A stretch of DNA of 64,000 nucleotides, taken from contig NZ_MCGQ01000020.1 in assembly GCF_002242805.1 (NCBI RefSeq), positions 124,227 to 188,226 on the forward strand. Direction: 5' to 3'. The notes under the pieces were generated by a model, which ran no database searches, was not told the origin of the DNA, and saw nothing but the letters and a program-made list of their open reading frames with translations. Source of the DNA: Streptomyces diastatochromogenes (GTDB lineage Bacteria; Actinomycetota; Actinomycetes; Streptomycetales; Streptomycetaceae). The number at the start of each line of letters is the position of its first letter. The first letter of the stretch is position 1. The position numbers were made by a program, and so were the translations under genes. This document shows, piece after piece, positions 18,107 through 26,222 of the stretch.

Positions 18107-18724
18107 ATGGGGCGTCGGCTCGTACCGCTCACGCTGGACAACCTTCAGGACCTTCCCAAGCGCTGTCGCTCGTGTGTCTTCTGGGAGCTCGACCCCGTCA
18201 GCGGCGAAGCCGCGATAAAGGCGGGCACCTCCGCGCTGGAGAAGGAGTCCTGGATCTCCGCCGTCCTGCTGGACTGGGGATCGTGCGGCCGGGTGGTCTA
18301 CGTCGACGACGTTCCCGTGGGCTTCGTTCTCTATGCGCCCCCGGCCTACGTCCCGCGCTCCTCGGCGTTCCCCACGAGTCCGGTCTCACCGGATGCCGTC
18401 CAGCTCATAACGGCCTTCATCATGCCCGGCTATCAGGGGCAGGGGCTGGGCCGCGTGATGGTCCAGACGGTCGCCAAGGATCTGCTGCGCCGGGGCTTCA
18501 AGGCGATCGAGGCGTTCGGTGACGCCCGCTGGAAGGAGCCCGCCTGTCTGATGCCCGCCGACTATCTCCTGGCTGTGGGCTTCAAGACGGTCCGGCAGCA
18601 TCCCAAGCACCCCCGCCTGCGGCTGGAGCTGCGCTCGACGCTCTCCTGGAAGGAAGACGTGGAACTGGCGCTGGACCGGCTCCTGGGGGCCGTACAGAAG
18701 GAACCAGCGCTGCGGCCGCTGTAG
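18107..18724 (+). CDS. GNAT-family N-acetyltransferase
   Basis: 205 aa. Start ATG 18107 (MGRRLVPLTLDNLQDLPKRC) has GAGGAA upstream; the frame is open much further but is unsupported there. The acetyl-CoA-binding motif A is seen as PGYQGQGLGRVMVQTVAKDLLRRG. The stretch CRSCVFWELDP with two close cysteines is characteristic of this conserved actinomycete protein next to parB. The substrate is unknown. It converges with trxA, with a strong shared terminator between. Confidence 0.85.
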   Translation: MGRRLVPLTLDNLQDLPKRCRSCVFWELDPVSGEAAIKAGTSALEKESWISAVLLDWGSCGRVVYVDDVPVGFVLYAPPAYVPRSSAFPTSPVSPDAVQLITAFIMPGYQGQGLGRVMVQTVAKDLLRRGFKAIEAFGDARWKEPACLMPADYLLAVGFKTVRQHPKHPRLRLELRSTLSWKEDVELALDRLLGAVQKEPALRPL

Positions 18725-18751
18725 CGGCTGCTGTCAGCTGAGGGCCTCATG

Positions 18752-18785
18752 CGAATGGGCCAACCCGCAGGGGTTGGCCCATTCG
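18752..18785. terminator. Bidirectional terminator between GNAT gene and trxA
   Basis: A perfect 15-bp stem CGAATGGGCCAACCC / GGGTTGGCCCATTCG with a 4-base loop, between convergent genes. parS site 4 follows directly. Confidence 0.85.
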
Positions 18786-18786
18786 T

Positions 18787-18800
18787 GTTTCACGTGAAAC
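18787..18800. other. parS: parS site 4
   Basis: Perfect GTTTCACGTGAAAC two bases before the trxA stop codon. Confidence 0.93.
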
Positions 18801-18801
18801 G

Positions 18802-19128
18802 TCACTCGGCGATGAACTCGTCGAGGTCACGCACCAGCGCCGCCTTCGGCTTGGCACCGACGATCGTCTTGACGACCTCGCCGCCCTGGTAGACGTTGAG
18901 CGTCGGGATGGACATGACGCCGTACTTGGCGGCCGTGTCCGGGTTCTCGTCGATGTTCAGCTTGACGATCTCGATCTTGTCGCCGTGCTCGGCGGCAATG
19001 GCCTCGAGGGACGGAGCGATCTGGCGGCAGGGGCCGCACCACTCGGCCCAGAAGTCCACCAGGACGGGCTTGTCGTTCTTGAGGACGTCCTGGTCGAAGG
19101 ACGCGTCGGTCGTGCTCTTCAGGGCCAC
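18802..19128 (-). CDS. trxA: Thioredoxin
   Basis: 108 aa, typical thioredoxin length. Start GTG 19128 has AAGGAG nine bases upstream. The active site is WCGPC with Cys31 and Cys34, and the cis-proline loop is MSIPTLNVYQGG. It reduces protein disulfides in the cytoplasm using electrons from TrxB. It follows trxB by 46 bp, so both probably come from the SigR-type promoter upstream of trxB. Confidence 0.96.
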   Translation of the reverse strand: MALKSTTDASFDQDVLKNDKPVLVDFWAEWCGPCRQIAPSLEAIAAEHGDKIEIVKLNIDENPDTAAKYGVMSIPTLNVYQGGEVVKTIVGAKPKAALVRDLDEFIAE

Positions 19129-19174
19129 GGTGGGCTCCTTATCTCTTCTGCGGTGGGGCGGGGGAAGGGGAAGG

Positions 19175-20140
19175 TCAGACGGCGGCGGTGGCCTCGGCCT
19201 TGTCCTCGTCCGCGAGGGCGGAGAGGAAGCGCTCGGCGTCGAGGGCGGCGGAGCAGCCGGTGCCGGCGGCGGTGATCGCCTGCCGGTAGGTGTGGTCGAC
19301 CACGTCACCTGCGGCGAAGACACCGGTCAGGTTGGTGCGGGTGGACGGAGCGGCGACCTTCAGGTAGCCCTCCTCGTCCAGGTCCAGCTGGCCCTTGAAC
19401 AGCTCGGTGCGCGGGTCGTGGCCGATCGCGATGAACAGGCCCGTCACCGGCAGGTCGGAGAGCTCGCCGGTCTTGACGTTGCGCAGCTTCAGCCCAGAAA
19501 GCTTCTGGTCGCCCTGCACCTCGGCGATCTCGCTGTCCCACACGAACTTGATCTTCGGGTCGTTGAAGGCACGCTCCTGCATCGCCTTGGAGGCGCGCAG
19601 GGTGTCACGGCGGTGGACGACCGTCACGGACTTGGCGAACCGGGAGAGGAAGGTCGCCTCCTCCATCGCGGTGTCGCCACCGCCGATCACGGCGATGTCC
19701 TGGTCCTTGAAGAAGAACCCGTCACAGGTGGCGCACCAGGAGACGCCGCGGCCGGAGAGGGCGTCCTCGTTCGGCAGGCCGAGCTTGCGGTGCTGGGAGC
19801 CGGTGGTGACGATGACGGCCTTCGCCCGGTGGACCGTGCCCGCGGTGTCGGTGACAGTCTTGATCTCACCGGTCAGGTCGACGGAGACGATGTCGTCCGG
19901 GATCAGCTCGGCGCCGAAGCGCTCGGCCTGCGCCCGCATGTTGTCCATCAGCTCGGGCCCCATGATGCCGTCGCGGAAGCCCGGGAAGTTCTCCACTTCG
20001 GTGGTGTTCATCAGGGCGCCACCGGCGGTGACGGCACCCTCGAACACCAGAGGCTTCAGCGAGGCGCGCGCGGTGTAGAGCGCTGCCGTGTAGCCCGCGG
20101 GCCCGGAGCCGATGATGATCACGTTACGGACGTCGCTCAC
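19175..20140 (-). CDS. trxB: Thioredoxin reductase
   Basis: 321 aa flavoprotein. The FAD-binding motif is IIGSGPAGYTAALYTAR at the N-terminus. The redox-active pair is in WCATCDGFFFKDQ, and the NADPH-binding motif is AVIGGGDTAMEEA. The C-terminal FAD motif reads GVFAAGDVVDHTYRQAITAAGTGC. It reduces thioredoxin with NADPH and is the first gene of trxB-trxA. Confidence 0.96.
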   Translation of the reverse strand: MSDVRNVIIIGSGPAGYTAALYTARASLKPLVFEGAVTAGGALMNTTEVENFPGFRDGIMGPELMDNMRAQAERFGAELIPDDIVSVDLTGEIKTVTDTAGTVHRAKAVIVTTGSQHRKLGLPNEDALSGRGVSWCATCDGFFFKDQDIAVIGGGDTAMEEATFLSRFAKSVTVVHRRDTLRASKAMQERAFNDPKIKFVWDSEIAEVQGDQKLSGLKLRNVKTGELSDLPVTGLFIAIGHDPRTELFKGQLDLDEEGYLKVAAPSTRTNLTGVFAAGDVVDHTYRQAITAAGTGCSAALDAERFLSALADEDKAEATAAV

Positions 20141-20211
20141 GGCTTGATTCCTCGTCTCTGGTCTGTGTCAGTCGACCGGTGGGAGCCCCTTTCAGAACTC
20201 TCACCCCACCC

Positions 20212-20238
20212 AACGGATCCTAAGGGGCGCGCATTCCC
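20212..20238 (-). promoter_or_regulatory. SigR-type promoter of trxBA
   Basis: On the minus strand, GGGAAT is followed by exactly 18 bases and then GTTG. This matches the SigR consensus GGAAT-N18-GTT for disulfide-stress genes. trxBA is a classical SigR target in Streptomyces coelicolor. It lies about 70 bp upstream of the trxB start. Confidence 0.85.
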
Positions 20239-20311
20239 GGTGTGTCCGGGCACACGGGGATCGCACACGGTACGGATGACCGCACAGACGGAGACGAACC
20301 CTTCCCCGGAC

Positions 20312-21247
20312 TCAGGTTCGAGGGAAGGACTGCTTGAGCAGGACCTTGCCGGCGGAAGTGGGCTCCTGGCGGACGCACGCGGCGTCGACGACATAGGCCG
20401 TGACCCGAGTGCTGTCGCCGGTGTCGGGCATCACGACGAGGTAGGCACTCTTGCCGGCGTAGGTGCCGGTCTTGGCGCCGAGAACGTCGCCGCTGCTGTT
20501 GATCGCCTGCCGGACACAGTCGGGAACCGGGGGCTGGCTCTGGATCAGGGTGTTCGCGCTCTGGGTCGACCCGGGGCTGTTCTGCTCGGAATCGGCGCCC
20601 GAGCGTGGGCGCTTGCTTTCGGAGTGCGGCTCTGTGCTCTTCTTCGTGGCGAGCAGATCCTTCACCTGGCTCTGCACGCTGTCCCCGGAGAAGGCGCTGG
20701 CGGCCGCCGGCGGTCGGCCGTGTGCCGCCGGATTGGAGCCGCCACTGACGAGCGACTGGAGGACGAGGGACCCAGTTCCCAGGACGGCGGCGGTGAGAAC
20801 GGCACCCAGGACGACGGTCCTGCGGCGCCGACCGCGCTCGCGTCCCTTCCGCCCAGGGCCGGTCGATCCGCTGGGGCGCCCGATGGGGCGGTCCGACGGG
20901 ACCGATGTTTCACGTGAAACACGACCGCCGGTGCCGACCGGCTCTTCGGGCCCGGAAACGAGGACGGGCGCGTCCAGGGACTCAGGTGCGGTGGAGGCCA
21001 GCAGCGCTTCGGCGGCGAGGGCGGCATCGATACGCCCGGCGACATCGGCCGGCATGCGCGGCGGGCCCGGCATGGTGCCGAGCAGCCCCCGGATCTCCTC
21101 CAGCGAGGCATGCACATCCGCGCACAGCTCGCACCCTTCCAGGTGGCCCCGTACCGCCACGCTTCGGTCCGGTGGGAGGAGGCCTTCGGTGAGGTCGGAG
21201 ATCTCGGCGACGTCCGGGTGCCCGGCCGTGTCTGTCGAGGAAGTCAC
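20312..21247 (-). CDS. rsmA: Anti-sigma factor of SigM (membrane, zinc-type motif)
   Basis: 311 aa. The N-terminal cytoplasmic domain holds HLEGCELCADV, the HxxxCxxC core of ZAS anti-sigma domains (residues about 35-45). A single transmembrane helix follows the RRRRTVV stretch (LGAVLTAAVLGTGSLVLQSL, about residues 142-165), and the rest is extracytoplasmic. GTG 21247 overlaps the sigM stop, so it is translationally coupled to its partner. The gene symbol follows the usual Streptomyces name. A parS is embedded in the coding region. Confidence 0.8.
   Translation of the reverse strand: MTSSTDTAGHPDVAEISDLTEGLLPPDRSVAVRGHLEGCELCADVHASLEEIRGLLGTMPGPPRMPADVAGRIDAALAAEALLASTAPESLDAPVLVSGPEEPVGTGGRVSRETSVPSDRPIGRPSGSTGPGRKGRERGRRRRTVVLGAVLTAAVLGTGSLVLQSLVSGGSNPAAHGRPPAAASAFSGDSVQSQVKDLLATKKSTEPHSESKRPRSGADSEQNSPGSTQSANTLIQSQPPVPDCVRQAINSSGDVLGAKTGTYAGKSAYLVVMPDTGDSTRVTAYVVDAACVRQEPTSAGKVLLKQSFPRT
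20907..20920. other. parS: parS site 5 (inside the anti-sigma gene)
   Basis: Perfect GTTTCACGTGAAAC within the cytoplasmic linker coding part, encoding VSRET on the minus strand. Confidence 0.93.
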
Positions 21248-21969
21248 GCTCGCCCACCTCCGCCCTTCACTACGGTTGAATCGCTCGGACCCGTACGTCC
21301 AGGACCTGCGCCATGAGGACCCGTCGCAGGTGGGACGGATGTCCCCTCCACCCGGTTCCGTCCCGGCCCGGGTTCTTTTTCGTCACCGGTACTTCCGGGC
21401 CGTAGATGGGTGAGCAGCGGAAGAAGTCTGGCCCGGCCCCGGGCGCACCGGCTCTTCACCGTCCCCGTGGGCACATCGAGAATCCGAGCGGCCTCGGCCA
21501 CGGGGTACCCCTGCATGTCCACCAGGACCAGAGCCGCACGCTGCTCATACGGAAGCGTGCCGAGCGCCTCGAGGAGCTGGCGGTGCAGATCGTTGCGCTC
21601 GGCGGGAGCGGAGGCCGACTCGTGCGGCTCCAGCAGCTGCTCCAGCCGCTCGGTGTCGTCGACCGGAGCGGTCTTCCTGGAGGCGGCCTTGCGGGCCCGG
21701 TCCAGACAGGCGTTCACGGTGATCCGGTGCAGCCAGGTCGTGACGGCCGACTGACCCCGGAAGGTGTGCGCGGCCCGGTAGGCGGACACCAGCGCATCCT
21801 GGACGGCGTCAGCGGCCTCCTCGCGGTCCCCCAGCGTCCGCAGCGCCACCGCCCAGAGCCGGTCCCGGTGCCGCCGGACAATCTCACTGAAGGCATCGGG
21901 GTCGCCTTCCACGTGGCGGGAGAGCAGGTCCTGATCGCTCACCCCGCCGTATCCGGCGCCCTCTGCCAT
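21244..21969 (-). CDS. sigM: ECF RNA polymerase sigma factor SigM
   Basis: 241 aa from ATG 21969, chosen because GGAGGGG precedes it by four bases; GTG 21981 is four codons further up. Region 2 is FSEIVRRHRDRLWAVALRTLG and DREEAADAVQDALVSAYRAAHTF; region 4 is LPYEQRAALVLVDMQGYPVAEAARILDVPTGTVKSR. A Gly/Pro-rich tail of about 40 residues follows. In Streptomyces and mycobacteria SigM sits beside trxBA and murJ and is tied to envelope and developmental responses. Confidence 0.92.
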   Translation of the reverse strand: MAEGAGYGGVSDQDLLSRHVEGDPDAFSEIVRRHRDRLWAVALRTLGDREEAADAVQDALVSAYRAAHTFRGQSAVTTWLHRITVNACLDRARKAASRKTAPVDDTERLEQLLEPHESASAPAERNDLHRQLLEALGTLPYEQRAALVLVDMQGYPVAEAARILDVPTGTVKSRCARGRARLLPLLTHLRPGSTGDEKEPGPGRNRVEGTSVPPATGPHGAGPGRTGPSDSTVVKGGGGRA

Positions 21970-21990
21970 CTGCCCCTCCACGGGGGGAAC

Positions 21991-23691
21991 CTAGCTGGTC
22001 ACCTTGATGTCTGCCACCCTGCCCCGCCAGTGGCCCTCGTTGTCCGGGGGAAGCTGGGTCAGCCACACCAGAAGGTACTGGGTCTTGAGGGACTTACCGG
22101 GCTGGAGTGTCACTGACGTGCCCGATCCGTTGGCAACCTTGCTGTAGGCGGCGAAGGACGTCGGCTCCGCTCCTGCGTCCGCGCTCGCGGCACGGAGTTC
22201 GACCGAAGTCTCCCCCATGAAGCTGACAGACACCTTTCCGACCTGCTGGACCTTGCCGAGGTCGAGGATGATGCCGACGCCCGACTTCAGGTTGCCGAAC
22301 CTCGGACTCAGGTAGAAGTCCGTCTGCCAGTACGTGGCGGGGCTGTTGTCGTAGGCGTTCTTTATGCCTTCCGGCTTCTCGGACTGGTCCTTGCCGAACG
22401 GATCGAAGTCACGGGCGCCCTTGATGGCGAGGGCAGTGCCGGACGTCGGCTTCTTCGGGCCCTTGTCGCCGCCGTCCTGCGTCTGCGTCTTGTTGGTGTC
22501 GTCCGACTTGCCGCCCTGATCCATCAGGGCGTCCGCCAGCTGCCAGCTGCCCAGGCCCAGCGCGGCGATGAGCAGCGCCGAGACCGCCCACTTCAGGGCC
22601 TTGCCGGTGCGGCTCTGCAGCGGGAGCGGCGGGGCCGCGATCGGCTGCGCGACACCGGGGCGCGGTGCGGGGCGGCCGTACGTGCCCTGCTGGTACGTCG
22701 TGCGCTGGTACTCCGGCGGGGCCGTGAACGCCGGCTCCGGCGGGCGGATGCGGGGCATCTCACCGATCGCCTTGACCAGCTCTTCCGGCGTGGTGCACGG
22801 AGCCTCGTGCCGGGACGCGGTGGCCCCGTCGTTGACGAGGGCGCGCATGGCGAGTTCGGACAGGCCGCGGTGGACCCCGGCGCGCACCTGGTCCGGGGCG
22901 ATCAGGCCGATGTCCTTGGGCAGGCCGGACAGGCCGTAGGCGTCGTTCTCGTACGGCCAGCGCTGGGTCAGCGCCGCGTACAGCAGGGCGCCGATCGACT
23001 CGGTGTCGGTGCGCTGCGGGGTGTCGGAAGTGATGCCGCGCAGCGCCGCGTTCACGGCGAGGCCGCGGATGCGCCACTGGCCGGAGGAGGTGCGCAGGAT
23101 GGCGTTGGGGTTCAGCCGCAGATGGGCGAGGCCCTCGCGGTGTGCGGCGGCCATGGCGGAGGCGATCTGACTGACCATCTGGTAGGCGTCGTGCGGCTCC
23201 AGCGGGCCGGCCGCCAGCAGCGCGGTCAGTTCGGTGGCGTCGGGCAGCCATTCGTGCACGACGTAGACGAGGTCGTTCTCCTCGACGGCGTCCAGGACCT
23301 GGACGAAGCGCGGATCGCCGAGCAGCGCGGAGGAACGGGCGGCGGCCAGTACGGACCGGGCCCGCACATGGTCCGCCGGCAGGATGTGCACGCCGACGGC
23401 ACGACGGAGTTTCTCGTCGACCGCACGCCAGCTGCTGAATCCGTCCAGACGGGTGACGCACTCCTCGAGACGGTAGCGTCTGGCGAGTTTGTGACCGCTG
23501 TGCAGTTCTGGCGGTGACGCCTTCTTTCCGGGACCGTCCGTCCCGCCGTTCCCCTGCCCCTCGTCGCTGTCCGTGTCCCGCTCCGGGTTCTGGGCCACCC
23601 CGTCGGCCGTGGACTGGTCCGCCTTGGCGGTCAGCGGCTGCTCGCCGCTGTTGTCTGCCACGTCGACGGCAGCCGTGCTCCGTTCCGCCAC
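21991..23691 (-). CDS. MurJ-associated pseudokinase with C-terminal beta-sandwich domain
   Basis: 566 aa from GTG 23691. A kinase-like domain covers about residues 50-300 (HKLARRYRLEECVTRLDGFSSWRA...), but the catalytic loop reads LAHLRLNPNAIL with no HRD aspartate, and the DFG position is IRGLAV. So it is a pseudokinase. A single helix (LKWAVSALLIAALGLGSWQL) follows a Pro-rich linker. The outer domain (NAYDNSPATYWQTDFYLSP...GVGIILDLGKVQQVGKVSV) looks like a discoidin/F5-8 type sandwich. In Mycobacterium tuberculosis the equivalent domains are fused to MurJ (Rv3910); here they form a separate gene next to murJ. Confidence 0.85.
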   Translation of the reverse strand: MAERSTAAVDVADNSGEQPLTAKADQSTADGVAQNPERDTDSDEGQGNGGTDGPGKKASPPELHSGHKLARRYRLEECVTRLDGFSSWRAVDEKLRRAVGVHILPADHVRARSVLAAARSSALLGDPRFVQVLDAVEENDLVYVVHEWLPDATELTALLAAGPLEPHDAYQMVSQIASAMAAAHREGLAHLRLNPNAILRTSSGQWRIRGLAVNAALRGITSDTPQRTDTESIGALLYAALTQRWPYENDAYGLSGLPKDIGLIAPDQVRAGVHRGLSELAMRALVNDGATASRHEAPCTTPEELVKAIGEMPRIRPPEPAFTAPPEYQRTTYQQGTYGRPAPRPGVAQPIAAPPLPLQSRTGKALKWAVSALLIAALGLGSWQLADALMDQGGKSDDTNKTQTQDGGDKGPKKPTSGTALAIKGARDFDPFGKDQSEKPEGIKNAYDNSPATYWQTDFYLSPRFGNLKSGVGIILDLGKVQQVGKVSVSFMGETSVELRAASADAGAEPTSFAAYSKVANGSGTSVTLQPGKSLKTQYLLVWLTQLPPDNEGHWRGRVADIKVTS

Positions 23692-23809
23692 CGTCGTCCC
23701 TGCCTCCCCATCCGTTGCACGCTGTCCGACGCCGAAACCAATTGTGCCCACAGTCCGCCGCTATGCACGACACACAGCAGCGGACGATGGTTGTGCGCCT
23801 ACCCCCGCC

Positions 23810-26176
23810 TCAGCGTCCCAGACGCCCGCGCACCATGCCCACGAGCGAGTTGAGTTCGTCGATCCGCATTCGGCGGGCGGCCACGAAAAAGACGCCGAGC
23901 AGGACGGCACCGCCGACGACCAGGGCGGCGAAGGAGCCGACGACGCCCTGGCCGAGGGTGTGCCCGATGCCGTAGCAGGCCGCGCCGCTGAGCAGGGCCG
24001 CCGGGACCGAGGCGATGCCGAGCCGGGCGTAGGTCCGCAGGACCCGTGCGCCGTCCAGGTCACCGCCGAGCCGCTTGCGCAGCCTGCGCCAGGCGACGCC
24101 CACACCGATGGCGTAGGCGAGGCCGTACGCGGCAGCCATGCCCGCGACCGCCCAGCGGGACGGCAGCAGGAAGTAGCAGAGCGCGGAGGCGGTCGCGTTG
24201 ACCGCCGCCACGATGACGGTGTTGTAGAAGGGCGTCCGGGTGTCCTCGTAGGCGTAGAAGGCGCGCAGGACCACGTACTGCACGGAGTACGGGATCAGGC
24301 CGAGGGCGAAGGCCATCAGCATGAAGCCCATGTTGGTGGCGGCACCGGTGCCCGCGGAGCCGAAGATCAGCGTGCACATCGGGATGCCGAGCGCGACGAA
24401 GCCGAAGGCGATGGGGACGATGGCGACCGCGGTGGTCCGCAGACCCTGCGAGATGTCGTCGCGGACGGCGCCGCCGTCGCCCTCGTGGGCCGAGCGCGAG
24501 ATGCGTGGCAGCAGCGCGGCCATCAGGGAGACCGTGATGATGGCCTGTGGCAGACCCCAGATCAGCTGGGCGTTGGCGTAGGCGGCGAAGCCGGTGCCCT
24601 TGATGCCGGAGTCCTCGCCGGCCGCGGTGGACAGCTGGGTCACGATCATCGCGCCGGCCTGGTTCGCGAGGACGAACAGGACCGTCCACTTGGCGAGCAT
24701 CGCGGCCTTGCCCAGGCCGTGACCCTTCCAGTCGAAGCGCAGGCGGATCCGGAAGCCGGTCTCGCGCAGGTACGGGATCATCGCGAGGGCCTGGACGACC
24801 AGACCGAGCAGGACACCGACGCCGAGCAGCCGCTGGCCCTCCGGCGGGATGCTGGTGACGGTCATGTGGGAGTTCGCGGCGGTGCCGTAGACCCAGATGA
24901 ACATGCCGAGCGTCACGATGATGACGATGTTGTTCAGGACCGGGGTCCACATCATCGCGCCGAACTTGCCGCGCGCGTTGAGGATCTGACCCATCACCAC
25001 GTGGATGCCCATGAAGAAGATCGAGGGCAGGAAGTAGCGGGTGAAGGTGATGGCCACGCTATTGGCGGCCGGGTCGGTGGCGACCGAGTTCGACAGCAGC
25101 CGGACCAGGAGCGGCGCCGCGAACATCGCGAGACCGGTCAGCGCGGCCAGGGCCACCATCACGAGGGTCAGCAGCCGGTTGGCGAAGGCCTCGCCGCCGT
25201 CCTCGTCCTCCTTCATCGAGCGCACCAGCTGGGGCACGAAGACGGAGTTGAGACCGCCGCCGACGGTGAGGATGTAGATCATCGTCGGCAGCTGGTAGGC
25301 CACCTGGAAGGAGTCGGCGAGGAAGCCGAGGCCCAGCGCGGCGGCGATCAGCGCGGAGCGGATGAAACCGGTGAGCCGGGAGACCATCGTGCCCGCCGCC
25401 ATGACGGCGCTGGACTTGAGCAGCCCTCCGGCCTTCCCGCCCTTCTTCGTGGCGGGAGCCGCGGGCGCAGAGGCCTCGGCGGAAGTGGACGGACCGGCGG
25501 GCTCGGGGGCCGCGGCCGGGGCCGGTACAGGGGGCTGCACCGGGTTTCCGGCGGCGAGGGGACCGGCCTGGTACGGCGTCTCGGAGTATTGGTTCCCGTA
25601 CTGCGGGCTCTGGGCCTGCGTCGGCGCCGGGTACGGAGCCACGGGGCCCTGCCCGGGGCCCGGCGCGACAGCCGGCCCGGGGACGGCCGGGGGATCCATC
25701 GGCGCGGGCGCACCGCCCTGCTGCTGGTCCCGGAAGAGGTGCGCGAAGGCGTCCGGCTCGTGGTACTCCTCGCCGGAGTGCGTCACCAGGTCGTCCACGC
25801 CCACGAACTGGGTCGTACGGGGGTCGTCGCCGTACGGCAGGTACTGGGTCGCGCCCTCCGGCTCGGGCGCCGGGGTCTGCGCCCACACACGCGGGTCGGG
25901 GGCGTACGGCGACTGGGCCGGCGTGCCGTACAGCGGCTGCTGCTGCTCGTACGTGCCCGGGGCCGGCGGGGGGTGCGCGGCGCGGTCGTAGAGCGCCTCG
26001 GCGACCGGGTCCTGGGCGGCCAGATCGTGGTCCCGGTAGGGATCCTGGTCGTAGGCGTCCTGGAGGTACATGTCCGCCGCGTGCTGCGGCGGGACCTGAC
26101 CGGGCTCGGGCTGCGGCTCGGGGTAGCCGGAGCCGGCCGCGCCCTGCCCGCGGTCACCGTCGTACGGCGCGTTCAT
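23810..26176 (-). CDS. murJ: Lipid II flippase MurJ (MviN) with long N-terminal extension
   Basis: 788 aa. About 220 N-terminal residues are Pro/Gln/Tyr/Asp-rich and predicted cytoplasmic. The MATE/MOP-type flippase core follows from LLKSSAVMAAGTMVSRLTGFIRS through roughly 14 transmembrane helices to LVGMVRGRLGR. Family motifs seen include GGGLNSVFVPQLVRSM and GLPQAIITVSLMAALLPRISR. It moves lipid II across the membrane for peptidoglycan synthesis. It is flanked by the pseudokinase gene and the large membrane protein gene, and all three appear co-transcribed. Confidence 0.94.
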   Translation of the reverse strand: MNAPYDGDRGQGAAGSGYPEPQPEPGQVPPQHAADMYLQDAYDQDPYRDHDLAAQDPVAEALYDRAAHPPPAPGTYEQQQPLYGTPAQSPYAPDPRVWAQTPAPEPEGATQYLPYGDDPRTTQFVGVDDLVTHSGEEYHEPDAFAHLFRDQQQGGAPAPMDPPAVPGPAVAPGPGQGPVAPYPAPTQAQSPQYGNQYSETPYQAGPLAAGNPVQPPVPAPAAAPEPAGPSTSAEASAPAAPATKKGGKAGGLLKSSAVMAAGTMVSRLTGFIRSALIAAALGLGFLADSFQVAYQLPTMIYILTVGGGLNSVFVPQLVRSMKEDEDGGEAFANRLLTLVMVALAALTGLAMFAAPLLVRLLSNSVATDPAANSVAITFTRYFLPSIFFMGIHVVMGQILNARGKFGAMMWTPVLNNIVIIVTLGMFIWVYGTAANSHMTVTSIPPEGQRLLGVGVLLGLVVQALAMIPYLRETGFRIRLRFDWKGHGLGKAAMLAKWTVLFVLANQAGAMIVTQLSTAAGEDSGIKGTGFAAYANAQLIWGLPQAIITVSLMAALLPRISRSAHEGDGGAVRDDISQGLRTTAVAIVPIAFGFVALGIPMCTLIFGSAGTGAATNMGFMLMAFALGLIPYSVQYVVLRAFYAYEDTRTPFYNTVIVAAVNATASALCYFLLPSRWAVAGMAAAYGLAYAIGVGVAWRRLRKRLGGDLDGARVLRTYARLGIASVPAALLSGAACYGIGHTLGQGVVGSFAALVVGGAVLLGVFFVAARRMRIDELNSLVGMVRGRLGR

Positions 26177-26222
26177 GGTTACCCCACCTCATCGTCCCGG
26201 GCCACACCGGCCACGACATCGC

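Noticed and set aside
17961..18218. Small hydrophobic frame between parB and the GNAT gene
   Set aside because: The hydrophobic start and ribosome binding site are attractive, but the frame runs out of phase into the GNAT gene, so I kept it only as a note in the intergenic entry.
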